This document shows positions 49,014 to 57,964 of a stretch of 64,000 nucleotides of DNA, piece after piece. Origin of the DNA: CAYVUV01 sp964455095 (GTDB taxonomy: Bacteria > Desulfobacterota > Binatia > HRBIN30 > CADEER01); contig CAYVUV010000052.1 of NCBI GenBank assembly GCA_964455095.1, positions 5,383 through 69,382 on the forward strand, in the 5' to 3' direction. The first letter of the stretch is position 1; every line of letters starts with the position of its first letter. A program made the position numbers and the translations under genes. Under the pieces are notes generated by a model. It ran no database searches. It saw only the letters and a list, made by a program, of their open reading frames with translations, and had not been told where the DNA came from.

Positions 49014-50543
49014 ATGGGCCGCATCCTCCGCTTACGTCCGCTCGCCCTCGCCTTCCTGTTCATGGGTGCCCTGGGTGCCCGCGCGGCGGCGGTCGACGTC
49101 CCGATCGCCGGGCAGCAGTTGAAGCTGAAGGCCAATCAGAGCAACGCGGCGCGGCGCAGTCTGACGTTTCGATCGGGGCCGAACGCGCCGATCGCGGCGC
49201 CGTTGGCCGACCCGACGCTGGGGGCGTCGCTGCTGGTGTTTGCGTCGAATGCCACCGGGCAGTGCCGCGCCGAAATCGCGCTGCCGGCCGGCAACTGGCA
49301 ACCGCTCGGCGGCGATGGACCCAATCGCGGCTGGAAGTACACGGATGCCACTGGAAGCGCCGGCGGCGTGCGCAAGGTGATCGTGCGCCCGGGCCGCAAC
49401 GGCGGCCGCATCGTCGTCAAGGCGAAGGGAGCCGGGTTCCCGTGCGCGCTTCCCAATGCGCAATCGGTGCCCATCGCGGTCGCGCTGCGGCTCGACGACA
49501 CGCGCTATTGCGCCGCGTTCGGCGGCACGATCGCCCGCAACGAAACCGGCCGTGTCGAAGCCGAGAACGCGGCGGCCCCGCTGGCGTGCCCGGACAACGA
49601 TTTGACCGTCGCGACGTTGAACGTCCTGCACGGCATCTTCTGCCCGGCGCCGAGCGGCTTCTGCCGCCTCACCGACCGGCTCGACCTGCTCGGCCAGTGG
49701 ATCGTCGCGCGCGGCTGCCCCGATGTCGTGGCGCTGCAGGAAGTCTTCGACCTGGCGCCCACCAACTCCATGGTGCCGCTGATCCAGAATCAACTCACCG
49801 GCGTCTGCGCGTTCCCGTATCAGGTGGTGTTCATCCGCACGTTTATCTTCGACGACTCGCTGCTGCTGACGCGCTATCCGGCGCTGAGCGCGCAGACGCA
49901 CATCTTGCACGGCGGCTTGCGCAACGTGCTGCACGCGCGGCTCGATCATCCGATCGGCCCGGTCGACGTCTTCTCCACGCACCTCGGCTCCAGCTCCGAC
50001 GGCGGCCCGAGTCCGTGCAGCGCGCCGAGCCCCTGCCCGGCCGCGTGCGTCACCGCCGGCGCCGCCACCGTGCGGCAATGCCAGGCGGTGCAGACCGCGC
50101 AGTTGGTCGAGACACTGCACGACGTTGCGGCGCCAGCCGTCATCGTCGGCGACTTCAACGAGGAGCCGCTGTCGTTCGTGTACGATCAGCTCGTCGATCG
50201 CGGATGGACGGACACCTACCTCGCCGCCGGCAATCCCGAGTGCGACGACGGCACGGGCATTGGCTGCACGTCGGGCCGCGAGGACGAAGCGCTCACCGAT
50301 CTCGAGTCGCCGGCACTCGGTGTCACCGAGCGCATCGACTACGTCTTTCTGGTCCCACCCGGCCCGGCGTCGCTGTGCGCGGCAGCGCTCGACTCGCCGC
50401 TCGACGCCGACGGCGACGGCACCGCAACGCGCCTGTTCGCCGACGAGCCGAACACGTTTGCCCCTGCGTGCGGCCCGTTGCCCGATCCAACCTGCTGGGT
50501 GTCGGACCACAGCGGCGTCCAGGTCGACGTCAACTGCGACTGA
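49014..50543 (+). CDS. Secreted endonuclease/exonuclease/phosphatase-family protein with an extra N-terminal module
   Basis: 509 residues from the ATG at 49014, with a signal peptide (RPLALAFLFMGALGARAAAV). Residues 27-190 form a beta-rich module (AGQQLKLKANQSNAARRSLT, LADPTLGASLLVF, then WKYTDATG and RYCAAFGGT) that I know from secreted proteins of deltaproteobacterial and Binatota-like genomes, without a described function. The EEP domain follows: ATLNVLHG, VALQEVFD with Glu, TRYPALSAQTHI, IVGDFNEEPLS with Asp and Asn, and WVSDHSGVQVDV with His. Several Cys suggest disulfides. It may be a nuclease or phospholipase-type enzyme outside the cell. Confidence 0.85.
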   Translation: MGRILRLRPLALAFLFMGALGARAAAVDVPIAGQQLKLKANQSNAARRSLTFRSGPNAPIAAPLADPTLGASLLVFASNATGQCRAEIALPAGNWQPLGGDGPNRGWKYTDATGSAGGVRKVIVRPGRNGGRIVVKAKGAGFPCALPNAQSVPIAVALRLDDTRYCAAFGGTIARNETGRVEAENAAAPLACPDNDLTVATLNVLHGIFCPAPSGFCRLTDRLDLLGQWIVARGCPDVVALQEVFDLAPTNSMVPLIQNQLTGVCAFPYQVVFIRTFIFDDSLLLTRYPALSAQTHILHGGLRNVLHARLDHPIGPVDVFSTHLGSSSDGGPSPCSAPSPCPAACVTAGAATVRQCQAVQTAQLVETLHDVAAPAVIVGDFNEEPLSFVYDQLVDRGWTDTYLAAGNPECDDGTGIGCTSGREDEALTDLESPALGVTERIDYVFLVPPGPASLCAAALDSPLDADGDGTATRLFADEPNTFAPACGPLPDPTCWVSDHSGVQVDVNCD

Positions 50544-50804
50544 TCAGGTTCTGCCGAAGCGACGCCCGAGGGCGCGCGCGACCAGGGCCGCCAACGCGCA
50601 GTAACCGAGCGCCTGCGGCACGAGCAGTCCGGCCGCCAGGTACCCATCGAAGCCCGGATCGGTCACCACCGCCGCGATGGTCAACCCGGCGAGCGCGACC
50701 AGGCGGTACAGTTGCATCCAACCGCCCTCGATCATGAAGTAGGGCACTGGCACCACCGCGACCAGCAGCACCCAGACGATCAGCGGCACCGCGCGCGCCC
50801 TCAC
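50544..50804 (-). CDS. Small membrane protein of the DUF3604-PPIase operon
   Basis: 86 residues from a GTG at 50804, preceded by GGAGGTGGCGCG. Hydrophobic segments include VPLIVWVLLVAVVPVPYFMI, LYRLVALAGLTIAAV and YLAAGLLVPQALGYCALAAL. No family is certain. Its GTG overlaps the TGA of the PPIase gene (GTGA), so the gene is coupled to it. It is close to the end of the convergent EEP gene: the stops abut at 50543/50544. Confidence 0.75.
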   Translation of the reverse strand: MRARAVPLIVWVLLVAVVPVPYFMIEGGWMQLYRLVALAGLTIAAVVTDPGFDGYLAAGLLVPQALGYCALAALVARALGRRFGRT

Positions 50805-51628
50805 CGCGCCACCTCCGGGGCCGCGCGCAACTGCGCCAGCGCGCGCGCCGCGGCGGCCTCGCGGCGCTCGGCGAGGACCGCGGCGCGCACTTGCGCGCGC
50901 ACGGCCGACAGCGGCGGCGGCGCCGGCGGCTGCAGCGCATGGACCCACACGAGGTGCAGGCCATACGGCGACTCGATCGGCCCCGCCCATGCGCCCGGCG
51001 CCATGCCCGCGACGGCGCGCGCGAACCTGGGGCCAAACATCTGGGCGACTGCCGGCAACCGCGTCAGCGGAATCTGGCCTGGAACGGGCAGTGGATCGCC
51101 GTGCGCGGCGGCATCGAAGGGGTCCGCACCCGACGCCACCAGCTCGGCGAGCACGCGCCGGGCGTCGCTCATGAGCGCGTCGCCGCGGCGCGCGCGGCTC
51201 AGGAAGACGTGCGAGAAGCGCACGCGCGGCGGCCCGGTAAAGCGCTCGCCGTGTGCGCGCAGGTACGCCGCCAACTCGTCCTCGCCGGGCTCGACTTGCG
51301 ACGCGGTCGCTTGCAAGCGCATCCGCATCAACGTCGCCAGTCGGCGCTGCACGACCACGTCGCTGCGCTCCATGCCCAGCGCGCGCGCCTGGCGCAGCAG
51401 GCTCGCCGGATCGCCGGCCGCGTCGAGAAAGCGCATGTTCTGCAGCAGGCGTCCTTGCACCACCGGATCGTCGCGCTCGAGCCCGAGCCGCAGCGCTTCA
51501 CTGAAGAGCACGGCGTCGTCCCCCGCGTCGACGGCCGCCGGGAGCGCCGGCGGCAGCGGCTGCATCCATTGGCTCGCCGCGAACAGCAAGCCGCCGAGCA
51601 GCGCGAAGTGGACCATCGGCCGCGTCAT
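50801..51628 (-). CDS. Parvulin-type peptidyl-prolyl cis-trans isomerase
   Basis: 275 residues. A hydrophobic N-terminal segment (MVHFALLGGLLFAAS) anchors or exports it. The C-terminal PPIC-like domain has RVRFSHVFLSRARRGDALMS, then DPFDAAAHGDPLPVPGQIP and GMAPGAWAGPIESPYGLHLV. It is probably a membrane-bound periplasmic foldase, as in the conserved DUF3604 operons. The ATG overlaps the DUF3604 stop by 4 bp (ATGA) and its own stop overlaps the next gene, so all three form one tight operon. Confidence 0.82.
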   Translation of the reverse strand: MTRPMVHFALLGGLLFAASQWMQPLPPALPAAVDAGDDAVLFSEALRLGLERDDPVVQGRLLQNMRFLDAAGDPASLLRQARALGMERSDVVVQRRLATLMRMRLQATASQVEPGEDELAAYLRAHGERFTGPPRVRFSHVFLSRARRGDALMSDARRVLAELVASGADPFDAAAHGDPLPVPGQIPLTRLPAVAQMFGPRFARAVAGMAPGAWAGPIESPYGLHLVWVHALQPPAPPPLSAVRAQVRAAVLAERREAAAARALAQLRAAPEVAR

Positions 51629-53574
51629 CTGCCCTCGGCGCCGCCAGCCGGCGTGTACCAGATCGGCGAGGTCCAGGCGCGCTCCTGAATCGTCTTCGGG
51701 AAGCGTGCGTCGCAGCAGCCGTCGAAGCCGTCGGTCACGGTCTCCGGCCGGGCACAATCGACCCCGGCGGCGTTGCACGCCCAGGTGCTCCACCGGCAGC
51801 TCGGATTCTCGACCACGCGCGCGTAGTAGAAGGCGCGCTGCGCCGGGTCGAAGTCGGGGTCGCGCCAGACCGCGCAGAGGTCGTCGAATCCCTTGCCCTG
51901 TGGCGTGCAGGTCGCGAGGTCGACGCTGGCGCCGTTGGCGGGGTCACCGGCGACCTCGTACACCTGCTCGCGCGCCGCGCCGCCGTCGAGCCAGCCCTTG
52001 ACGATCTGCACGCGCTGCAACGGCACGCTGGGTTCACCGTCCGAGCCGGGATCGCGCAGCGCCCACACCGCGAACGCCGGCGGGCGATCGGCCGATGGCG
52101 GCTGCGTCAGGTCGCCGCCCATCGGCACGCCGCCGGCGTAGCCGCGCTCGACGAACGCCGGCGAGTCGCAGAGATCGACGGGATAGTTCCAGCCGCCGAA
52201 GAAGCGCACGACCAGTCGCGGCCCGCTGGTGCCGTAGGCCTCGCGCCGGCGCATCGCCGCGAACAGCGCGTCGCGCGAGTTCTCCTCCGCCCACAGCACG
52301 GCGAGGCCGCCGGGATTGAACTCGACATTGTCCGTCAGCCCGGGCGGCAGCGCGACGCCGGCCGGCGTACCGGCGCCGCCGTGGCCGGGGTGCTCGGCCT
52401 CGCGCACCGCGCCGGCAGCCGCCAGATGCGAGTCGGTGCTGGCGACGAGGCCGAACTTGAACGGGTTGACGCCCAGCCGTTCCTCCTGCGCCAAGCCTTC
52501 CTTCAGCACATTGCGGGCGAAGCTCATCGGCGGCGGCGTCTTCGCCATCCAGCTCATGTAGCTGGCGGCGAAGTTGTGGTACGGCAGCTTCTCGAAGCCG
52601 CACAGCTCGTCGGCCGTCTCGCCGCCCGGGCGGCACTCCGAATCGCCCTTGTGCTGCATGATCTCGACCAGCGGCTCGAACGCGGCGCGCGCCCGCGCGT
52701 CCTCCGCCGTGATCGGCTGGCCGTCGGCGCGGATGGTCTGGAACATCAGCCCGTTGCTGAGGTTCGAGTTGTGCGGGATGGTGAGCACATCGCAGCCCGG
52801 CAGACCGTCGAGGCAGTCGGCGCTCAGCCGTCGCCAGAGCTCGCGCGGCTGCGGCGTGTCGTAATACGTGGTCGGCAGCGCCGGCACCGCGGCGTTGCGG
52901 AAGATGACGTTGCGGTGAATGTTATTGCTGCCCGGTGAGCCGGTCCACTCGTACGCGACGAAGGTGGTGAACGCACAGGCCGCGCTGCGGTCGTAGAACT
53001 CCTCGGCGGCGTCGCGCACGATGCCCCACGGCGTCACCGCGGCGGCGCGACAGTTGGCGGCATCGGGGCCGCAAAAGGCGTAACGCTGCGGCGCCGCGCT
53101 GTTGCTCGAGTGCGTGTTCATCATGAAGAACGCCAGCCGCGGCCAGCCGCGGTAGATGCGACAGATCGGCGAGCCGTAGCCGGGCAGACCGGGCGTCGCG
53201 CAAATCGCCAGCTCGCCGAACATTTCGGCGTGATCGGTGACGGCGGCAAAATCGAGCGGCCGCGCCAGCTGCAGGCGCCGCTGCGGCACGCCGTCGCGGT
53301 CGTAGGGCTGCAGACCGATCGCCTCGCCGCGCGCGAAGCGGTAGGCGTCGCGCGGCATGTTGCGCGTGCCCTGCGTGCTGGCATCGAGCGACAGCGCGGT
53401 GTGGACGTGCAGATCGCCGAAATACGGATGCCGCAGCGGCTGGTACTCGGCGCACGGCTGGCGCTGCTCGGTGCGCGCGAACGGCGGCGCGACCTCGGCA
53501 CCGGCGCGCACCGCGCCCGCGAGGAAGAGAGCCAGCGCCACGTGCGCCCAACGCGGTCTGGTCATCGGTCGCAT
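51625..53574 (-). CDS. DUF3604-family metal-dependent hydrolase-like exported protein
   Basis: 649 residues. A signal peptide (HVALALFLAGAVRAGAEVA) opens it. The body has PHP-like metal motifs: YFGDLHVHTALSLDAS near residue 52, AVTDHAEMFGE, LTIPHNSNLSNGLMFQ and VASTDSHLAAAGAVRE, as in the DUF3604 family. These residues should bind metal ions, so a hydrolase is likely, with unknown substrate. The start is the ATG at 53574 or 53565. It is the first gene of the operon with the PPIase and the small membrane protein, a grouping I recall from many marine and soil genomes. A divergent promoter region with the antiporter gene is 144 bp long. Confidence 0.88.
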   Translation of the reverse strand: MRPMTRPRWAHVALALFLAGAVRAGAEVAPPFARTEQRQPCAEYQPLRHPYFGDLHVHTALSLDASTQGTRNMPRDAYRFARGEAIGLQPYDRDGVPQRRLQLARPLDFAAVTDHAEMFGELAICATPGLPGYGSPICRIYRGWPRLAFFMMNTHSSNSAAPQRYAFCGPDAANCRAAAVTPWGIVRDAAEEFYDRSAACAFTTFVAYEWTGSPGSNNIHRNVIFRNAAVPALPTTYYDTPQPRELWRRLSADCLDGLPGCDVLTIPHNSNLSNGLMFQTIRADGQPITAEDARARAAFEPLVEIMQHKGDSECRPGGETADELCGFEKLPYHNFAASYMSWMAKTPPPMSFARNVLKEGLAQEERLGVNPFKFGLVASTDSHLAAAGAVREAEHPGHGGAGTPAGVALPPGLTDNVEFNPGGLAVLWAEENSRDALFAAMRRREAYGTSGPRLVVRFFGGWNYPVDLCDSPAFVERGYAGGVPMGGDLTQPPSADRPPAFAVWALRDPGSDGEPSVPLQRVQIVKGWLDGGAAREQVYEVAGDPANGASVDLATCTPQGKGFDDLCAVWRDPDFDPAQRAFYYARVVENPSCRWSTWACNAAGVDCARPETVTDGFDGCCDARFPKTIQERAWTSPIWYTPAGGAEGR

Positions 53575-53718
53575 CCGGAAGAGGAAACCAGGCCGCTCGA
53601 CGGGGAGCAAGCGCGGCGCCGCGCCCCGCCTTTCGGCAGGCCCGATCGCGTTGTATCCTGGGGTTCGCACGGCACCGCGTGCCCGCTCCCGACCGACTAG
53701 CCGCCGCGAGACCGATTC

Positions 53719-55869
53719 ATGCAGCCGTTCACTGCCGCGCCGCACGGCGATGTGTTGGTCCTTCTGGTCCAGATCGCACTGTTGCTCACCGCCGCGCGCG
53801 GGCTCGGCGAAGTGGCGCAGCGGCTCGGTCAGCCGTCGGTCGTCGGCGAGATTCTCGCCGGCATCGTGCTCGGGCCGTCGCTGCTGAGCGGCGCCCTGCC
53901 CGGCCTGGGCGCCTGGATCGTGCCACAGTCGCCGCTGCAGGGTCACCTGCTCGAAGTGGTCAGCATGACCGGGGCGATGTTTCTGCTGCTGATCACGGGG
54001 TTGGAAACCGACCTCACCCTGGTGCGGCAGCACGCGCGCACGGCGATCGGCGTCTCGGCCGGCGGCATCGCGGTCACGTTCACCAGCGGATTTCTGCTCG
54101 GTCAGCTGCTGCCCGACTCGCTGCTCGCGCGGCCCGACCAACGCCTCGTGTTCGCCCTGTTCGTCGCCACGGCGATGTCGATCTCGGCCATCCCGGTGAT
54201 CGCCAAGGTGCTGATGGACCTCAACCTCATGCGGCGCGACATCGGCCAGACGATCATCGCCGCCGGCATGAGCGACGACACCACCGGCTGGGTCCTGCTG
54301 TCGATCGTCGCCGGGCTGGCCAGCGGCGCGGCGGTGACGGTGGGCAGCGTCGTGCAAGCGGTCGGCAGCGTCGTGGCGTTCATGGCCTTGAGTTTCACGG
54401 TCGGGCGTTGGCTGGTGAAACGCGCGCTCGACTTCGTGCAGGACGAAGTTGCCAGTCAGGATCGGTTGCTGACGCTCGTCGTCGTGTTCACGTTCGCCTG
54501 GGGCGCGCTCACGCAGGCCCTGCATCTCGAGGCGGTGCTCGGCGCTTTTGTCATGGGCGTTTTGTTCGGGCAGATGCCGCGCCTGCCGGAGGACGTGCGG
54601 CGCAAGCTGGAGAGCCTGGCCCTGGCGGTGTTCGCGCCGATTTTCTTCGCCGTCGCCGGGCTCAAGGTCAACCTCGCCGGCCTGTTGACGCCGCGCCTGT
54701 TCGGATTGGCGCTGGCGGTGATTGCTGTCGCCAGCACTGGCAAGGTGGTCGGCACGTATCTCGGCGCGCGGCTGATCGGCCGGCGGGATCACTGGACCGC
54801 GCTGGCGTTCGGCGCCGGCCTGAACGCGCGCGGCGCGATGGAGATCATCGTCGCCACCATCGGTCTGTCGCTCGGCATTCTCAGCCAGGACATGTTCTCG
54901 ATCATCGTCTTGATGGCGATGACGACGTCGCTGATGGCGCCGCCGGCGCTGCGCTGGGTGCTGCAGCGCATCCCGCCCGACGAGGCGGAGCTGCGCCGAT
55001 TGAAGCAGGAGGAGCTGACCGCCGGCAGCCGCGTCGCGCAGATCCACCGCGTGCTGGTCCCGATGCGGCGGCGGCTCGACGGCGACATGCTCATCCAAGC
55101 GATTCAGGCGCGTTTGCTCGAACGCATGAGCAGCAACGGCAACCTCTCGATCACGCTGCTCACGGTCTGCGCGCCGGGCGACCGCGCCGCCAGCCAGGAG
55201 TGGCTCGACAAGGCGAGCGCGCTGTTTCCGAGTGGCGAGCTGATCAAGAAGGTGGTCGAGAGCGAGCGCGTCACCGACCTGGTCCTCGACGAGGCGCAGA
55301 AGAATTACGACATGCTCTTGCTCGGCGCGCCGGAGCGCGATTCTCGGCCGGACGTGCTGTTCACGTCGGTGGTCGACTACCTGGTGCGCGGCGCGCCGTG
55401 TATGACGATGGTGGTGAAGGGGTACCGGACCGAAAGCGAGTGGACACCGCGCCGCATTCTGGTGCCGACCGACGGCACGGCGGCCTCACGCCATGCGGCC
55501 GAGCTCGGCTTCGCACTTGCCGCCTCCGGCGATGCCGAGGTCACCGTGTTGCACGTGGTCGCGCAGGAACCGGACCGCTATCGTCGCGGCGTGCGGACGG
55601 ACCGCGAGCGGCAGGTCGGCATTGCGTTTCAGATCGTGCAGGAGCTCGGCACACTCGGCGAGTCACTGGGCGTGCGCACGCGGCCCGCGGTCCAGGTCGG
55701 CCTGGCGCCCGAATCGGTCATTCTCGACGTCGCGCAAAAGAAGTCCATCGATCTGATCATTCTCGGCACGGCGGTGCGGGCGGCATCGCACCGGCTGTTT
55801 CTCGGCTCGCGCGTCGAGCACATCCTGAACGCCGCCGCCTGTCCCGTCGTCGTCGTCAACGCGCCGTGA
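53719..55869 (+). CDS. Kef-type cation:proton antiporter with two C-terminal USP domains
   Basis: 716 residues. Residues 1-420 form a CPA2 antiporter with about 12 or 13 TM segments: GQPSVVGEILAGIVLGPSLL, LITGLETDLTL, ATAMSISAIPVIAKVLMDL, AAGMSDDTTGWVLL with the acidic pair, and FGAGLNARGAMEIIVATIGL. Residues 440-716 contain two universal stress protein (USP) domains, the second with RRILVPTDGTAASRHAAELG and VVVVNAP, probably binding ATP or a nucleotide. This domain order is known in cyanobacteria and other phyla. Potassium or sodium exchange is likely. Confidence 0.9.
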   Translation: MQPFTAAPHGDVLVLLVQIALLLTAARGLGEVAQRLGQPSVVGEILAGIVLGPSLLSGALPGLGAWIVPQSPLQGHLLEVVSMTGAMFLLLITGLETDLTLVRQHARTAIGVSAGGIAVTFTSGFLLGQLLPDSLLARPDQRLVFALFVATAMSISAIPVIAKVLMDLNLMRRDIGQTIIAAGMSDDTTGWVLLSIVAGLASGAAVTVGSVVQAVGSVVAFMALSFTVGRWLVKRALDFVQDEVASQDRLLTLVVVFTFAWGALTQALHLEAVLGAFVMGVLFGQMPRLPEDVRRKLESLALAVFAPIFFAVAGLKVNLAGLLTPRLFGLALAVIAVASTGKVVGTYLGARLIGRRDHWTALAFGAGLNARGAMEIIVATIGLSLGILSQDMFSIIVLMAMTTSLMAPPALRWVLQRIPPDEAELRRLKQEELTAGSRVAQIHRVLVPMRRRLDGDMLIQAIQARLLERMSSNGNLSITLLTVCAPGDRAASQEWLDKASALFPSGELIKKVVESERVTDLVLDEAQKNYDMLLLGAPERDSRPDVLFTSVVDYLVRGAPCMTMVVKGYRTESEWTPRRILVPTDGTAASRHAAELGFALAASGDAEVTVLHVVAQEPDRYRRGVRTDRERQVGIAFQIVQELGTLGESLGVRTRPAVQVGLAPESVILDVAQKKSIDLIILGTAVRAASHRLFLGSRVEHILNAAACPVVVVNAP

Positions 55870-55911
55870 AGCTGCGGCTCGGAGTCTGTCGGTTTCGACA
55901 GTCCGGTTTTC

Positions 55912-55930
55912 CCCCCTTTGCCAAAGGGGG
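55912..55930. repeat. 19-nt palindrome of the CCCCCTTTG type
   Basis: CCCCCTTTGCCAAAGGGGG is a palindrome of nine-base arms around one C. It lies 42 bp after the antiporter stop. Closely similar sequences are very common dispersed repeats in environmental bacteria. It has no U-run on either side, so I do not call it a terminator. Confidence 0.7.
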
Positions 55931-55985
55931 AAGCCTGAGTGCGTTGACCGCGAAGATCGACAGTGTCACTGGGAGAGGAACCTCG

Positions 55986-56720
55986 ATGAGCACACAGACG
56001 ACACAAGCCGCGGCCGCCGCGCCCTCGCGACCGCGCGCCATCGCGCGGGTCGTGCTGATCCTCGCCGCCATCGCCGTGGTGCTCGTCGTCGCGCGACGGG
56101 CGGGCGCGTACTTGCCGCAGTTCGCGGCGTGGGTCGACGGGCTGGGGATCTGGGGGCCGGTCGTGTTCATCTTCGGCTACGCCCTCGCCGTCGTCGCCTT
56201 CGTGCCGGGTTCGCTGCTCACGCTCGCCGCGGGCGCCATCTTCGGGCTCGTGCAGGGTGTGATCTACGTCTTCATCGCCGCCACGCTCGGCGCCGCGGCC
56301 GCTTTCCTGGTGGCGCGCTACGTCGCGCGCCAGGCCGTCGAGCGCCGGCTGGCCGGCAACGCGCGCTTTGCCGCCATCGATCGCGCCATCGGCGCGCAGG
56401 GTCGCAAGATCGTCTTCCTGCTGCGCCTCTCGCCGCTGTTCCCGTTTACGCTGCTCAACTACGCCCTCGGGCTCACGCGGGTGCGCTTCGCCGACTACCT
56501 CATCGCTTCGATCGGCATGCTGCCGGGCACGATGCTCTACGTGTACTACGGCAAGCTGGCCGGCGACGTCGCCGCCCTGGCCGGCGGCGCGGCGGTCGAG
56601 AAGGATGCCGCCTACTACGCCGTGCTCGGCCTCGGCCTGGTCGCGACGGTCGCCGTCACCACCGTCATCACCCGCACGGCGCAGCGCGCGCTGGCCGAGG
56701 CGACGGGGAACCCCGCGTGA
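55986..56720 (+). CDS. TVP38/TMEM64-family (VTT domain) membrane protein
   Basis: 244 residues with about six hydrophobic segments. The VTT domain motif is visible as GYALAVVAFVPGSLLTLAAG, FIAATLGAAAAFLVARYVA and FLLRLSPLFPFTLLNYALGL with the conserved Arg and Pro. The family is thought to move or flip lipids, or to be important for selenite/copper handling; the exact role is unclear. The ATG at 55986 follows GGGAGAGGAACCTCG. It begins about 55 bp after the palindrome. Confidence 0.88.
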   Translation: MSTQTTQAAAAAPSRPRAIARVVLILAAIAVVLVVARRAGAYLPQFAAWVDGLGIWGPVVFIFGYALAVVAFVPGSLLTLAAGAIFGLVQGVIYVFIAATLGAAAAFLVARYVARQAVERRLAGNARFAAIDRAIGAQGRKIVFLLRLSPLFPFTLLNYALGLTRVRFADYLIASIGMLPGTMLYVYYGKLAGDVAALAGGAAVEKDAAYYAVLGLGLVATVAVTTVITRTAQRALAEATGNPA

Positions 56721-56767
56721 CCCGGCGTCTTCTCGGTTGACGACTCCGCCGCTCGCATGTACCGTCC

Positions 56768-56781
56768 TGAACGCACGTTCA
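56768..56781. promoter_or_regulatory. Operator-like palindrome upstream of the ferritin-like gene
   Basis: TGAACGCACGTTCA has six-base arms around CA and contains GAAC, four bases, GTTC, the pattern of a LexA box of the Bacillus type. A TTGACG at 56737-56742 with a poor TACCGT 17 bp later may form the promoter it overlaps. No SOS gene follows, and eight fixed bases can occur by chance once in a window this long. Confidence 0.3.
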
Positions 56782-56813
56782 CAGCGAACAGTACAGCACG
56801 GGGAGGATCGCAC

Positions 56814-57845
56814 ATGGCAGCCAGCCCTATCGCGTCAGTCGGCACCGGTGCCGCGGCCATTGATAACGAGATCGACACCATTCTGACCTCGTTCGACACC
56901 AACTACGCGTGGAACTACGGCAGCGTGAAAGAGGGGCTGCACGACCTCTACGAGAAGGCCAAGCGCGATCAATGGAACGGCACCTCCCAGCTGGCATGGG
57001 ATACCCAGGTCGACCCGCAGGGGGAGATCATTCCGCAGATCTACAATCCGCTCGAGAACTACGCGCCCTACCAGAAGCTGAACGAGCGCGAGGTCAAGAC
57101 CTTCCGCCATGCCACCATCTCGCTGCAGTTGTCGCAGTTCATGCACGGCGAGCAGGGCGCGTTGATCGTCGCCTCGCAGCTCACCGGCGCGGTGCCGTGG
57201 ATGGACGCCAAGTACTATGCCGCCACGCAGACGATGGACGAGGCGCGCCACGTCGAGGTGTTCAGCCGCTACCTGCGCGAGAAGCTCGAGTGGGAATGGC
57301 CGGTGAACAAGCATCTCAAGCAGCTGCTCGACACGGTACTGCTCGACAGCCGGTGGGACTTCAAGTACCTCGGCATGCAGATCCTCATCGAGGGCCTCGC
57401 CATGGCCGCGTTCGCCAACATGTACCAGCTCGCGGTCGAGCCGTTGGTGAAGGACTTGGTCCACTACGTGATGAAGGACGAATCGCGGCACGTCGCCTTC
57501 GGCGTCATCTCGCTCAAGGGCTACTACGACGACATGCCGGAGCGCGACAAGCGCGACCGCGAGGAGTTCATCCTCGAGGCCTGCGAGCTGATGCGCGACC
57601 GGCTGATCGGCGAGGAGATCGCCCTGTACTTCGGCTGGAACCCCACCGAGGTGCGCGAGGAAGTGTTGGCGTCGCCGATCATGAAGATGTTTCGCCAGTC
57701 GCTGTTCGCCCGCGTCGTGCCGAACATCAAAAAGCTCGGCCTGCTGACGCCGCGCGTGCGCAAGGGGTTCGAGGCGCTCGAGATCATCCAGTTCGAGGAC
57801 TTCGACTCGGACGTCACCGACCGCGCCATGGGGTTGGTGAACTGA
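56814..57845 (+). CDS. Ferritin-like diiron protein (R2/AurF-like)
   Basis: 343 residues from the ATG at 56814 (GGGGAGGATCGCAC before). Two E-x-x-H-type metal helices are visible: QTMDEARHVEVFSRYLREK and YVMKDESRHVAFGVISLKGY. Helices before (NEREVKTFRHATISLQLSQF) supply Glu residues. The family is annotated as ferritin-like, related to R2 ribonucleotide reductase and AurF-type oxygenases, often in mycobacteria and soil genomes; the reaction is unknown. It lies next to a CorA-type metal transporter gene. Confidence 0.85.
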   Translation: MAASPIASVGTGAAAIDNEIDTILTSFDTNYAWNYGSVKEGLHDLYEKAKRDQWNGTSQLAWDTQVDPQGEIIPQIYNPLENYAPYQKLNEREVKTFRHATISLQLSQFMHGEQGALIVASQLTGAVPWMDAKYYAATQTMDEARHVEVFSRYLREKLEWEWPVNKHLKQLLDTVLLDSRWDFKYLGMQILIEGLAMAAFANMYQLAVEPLVKDLVHYVMKDESRHVAFGVISLKGYYDDMPERDKRDREEFILEACELMRDRLIGEEIALYFGWNPTEVREEVLASPIMKMFRQSLFARVVPNIKKLGLLTPRVRKGFEALEIIQFEDFDSDVTDRAMGLVN

Positions 57846-57964
57846 GCCGCGGAGGCGCCATCACGACGGGGGCGCGGCACCCCGAATCGGCGGCGCCCAG
57901 GCACGGCGGCGCGGCGATCTTCCGCAAGCGGCATCCGCCGCCCGGCGCCTCGCCGGGCACGTTG

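Noticed and set aside
55905..55935. CCCCCTTTGCCAAAGGGGG as an intrinsic terminator for the antiporter gene
   Set aside because: No U-run follows the stem on either strand; I list it as a repeat.
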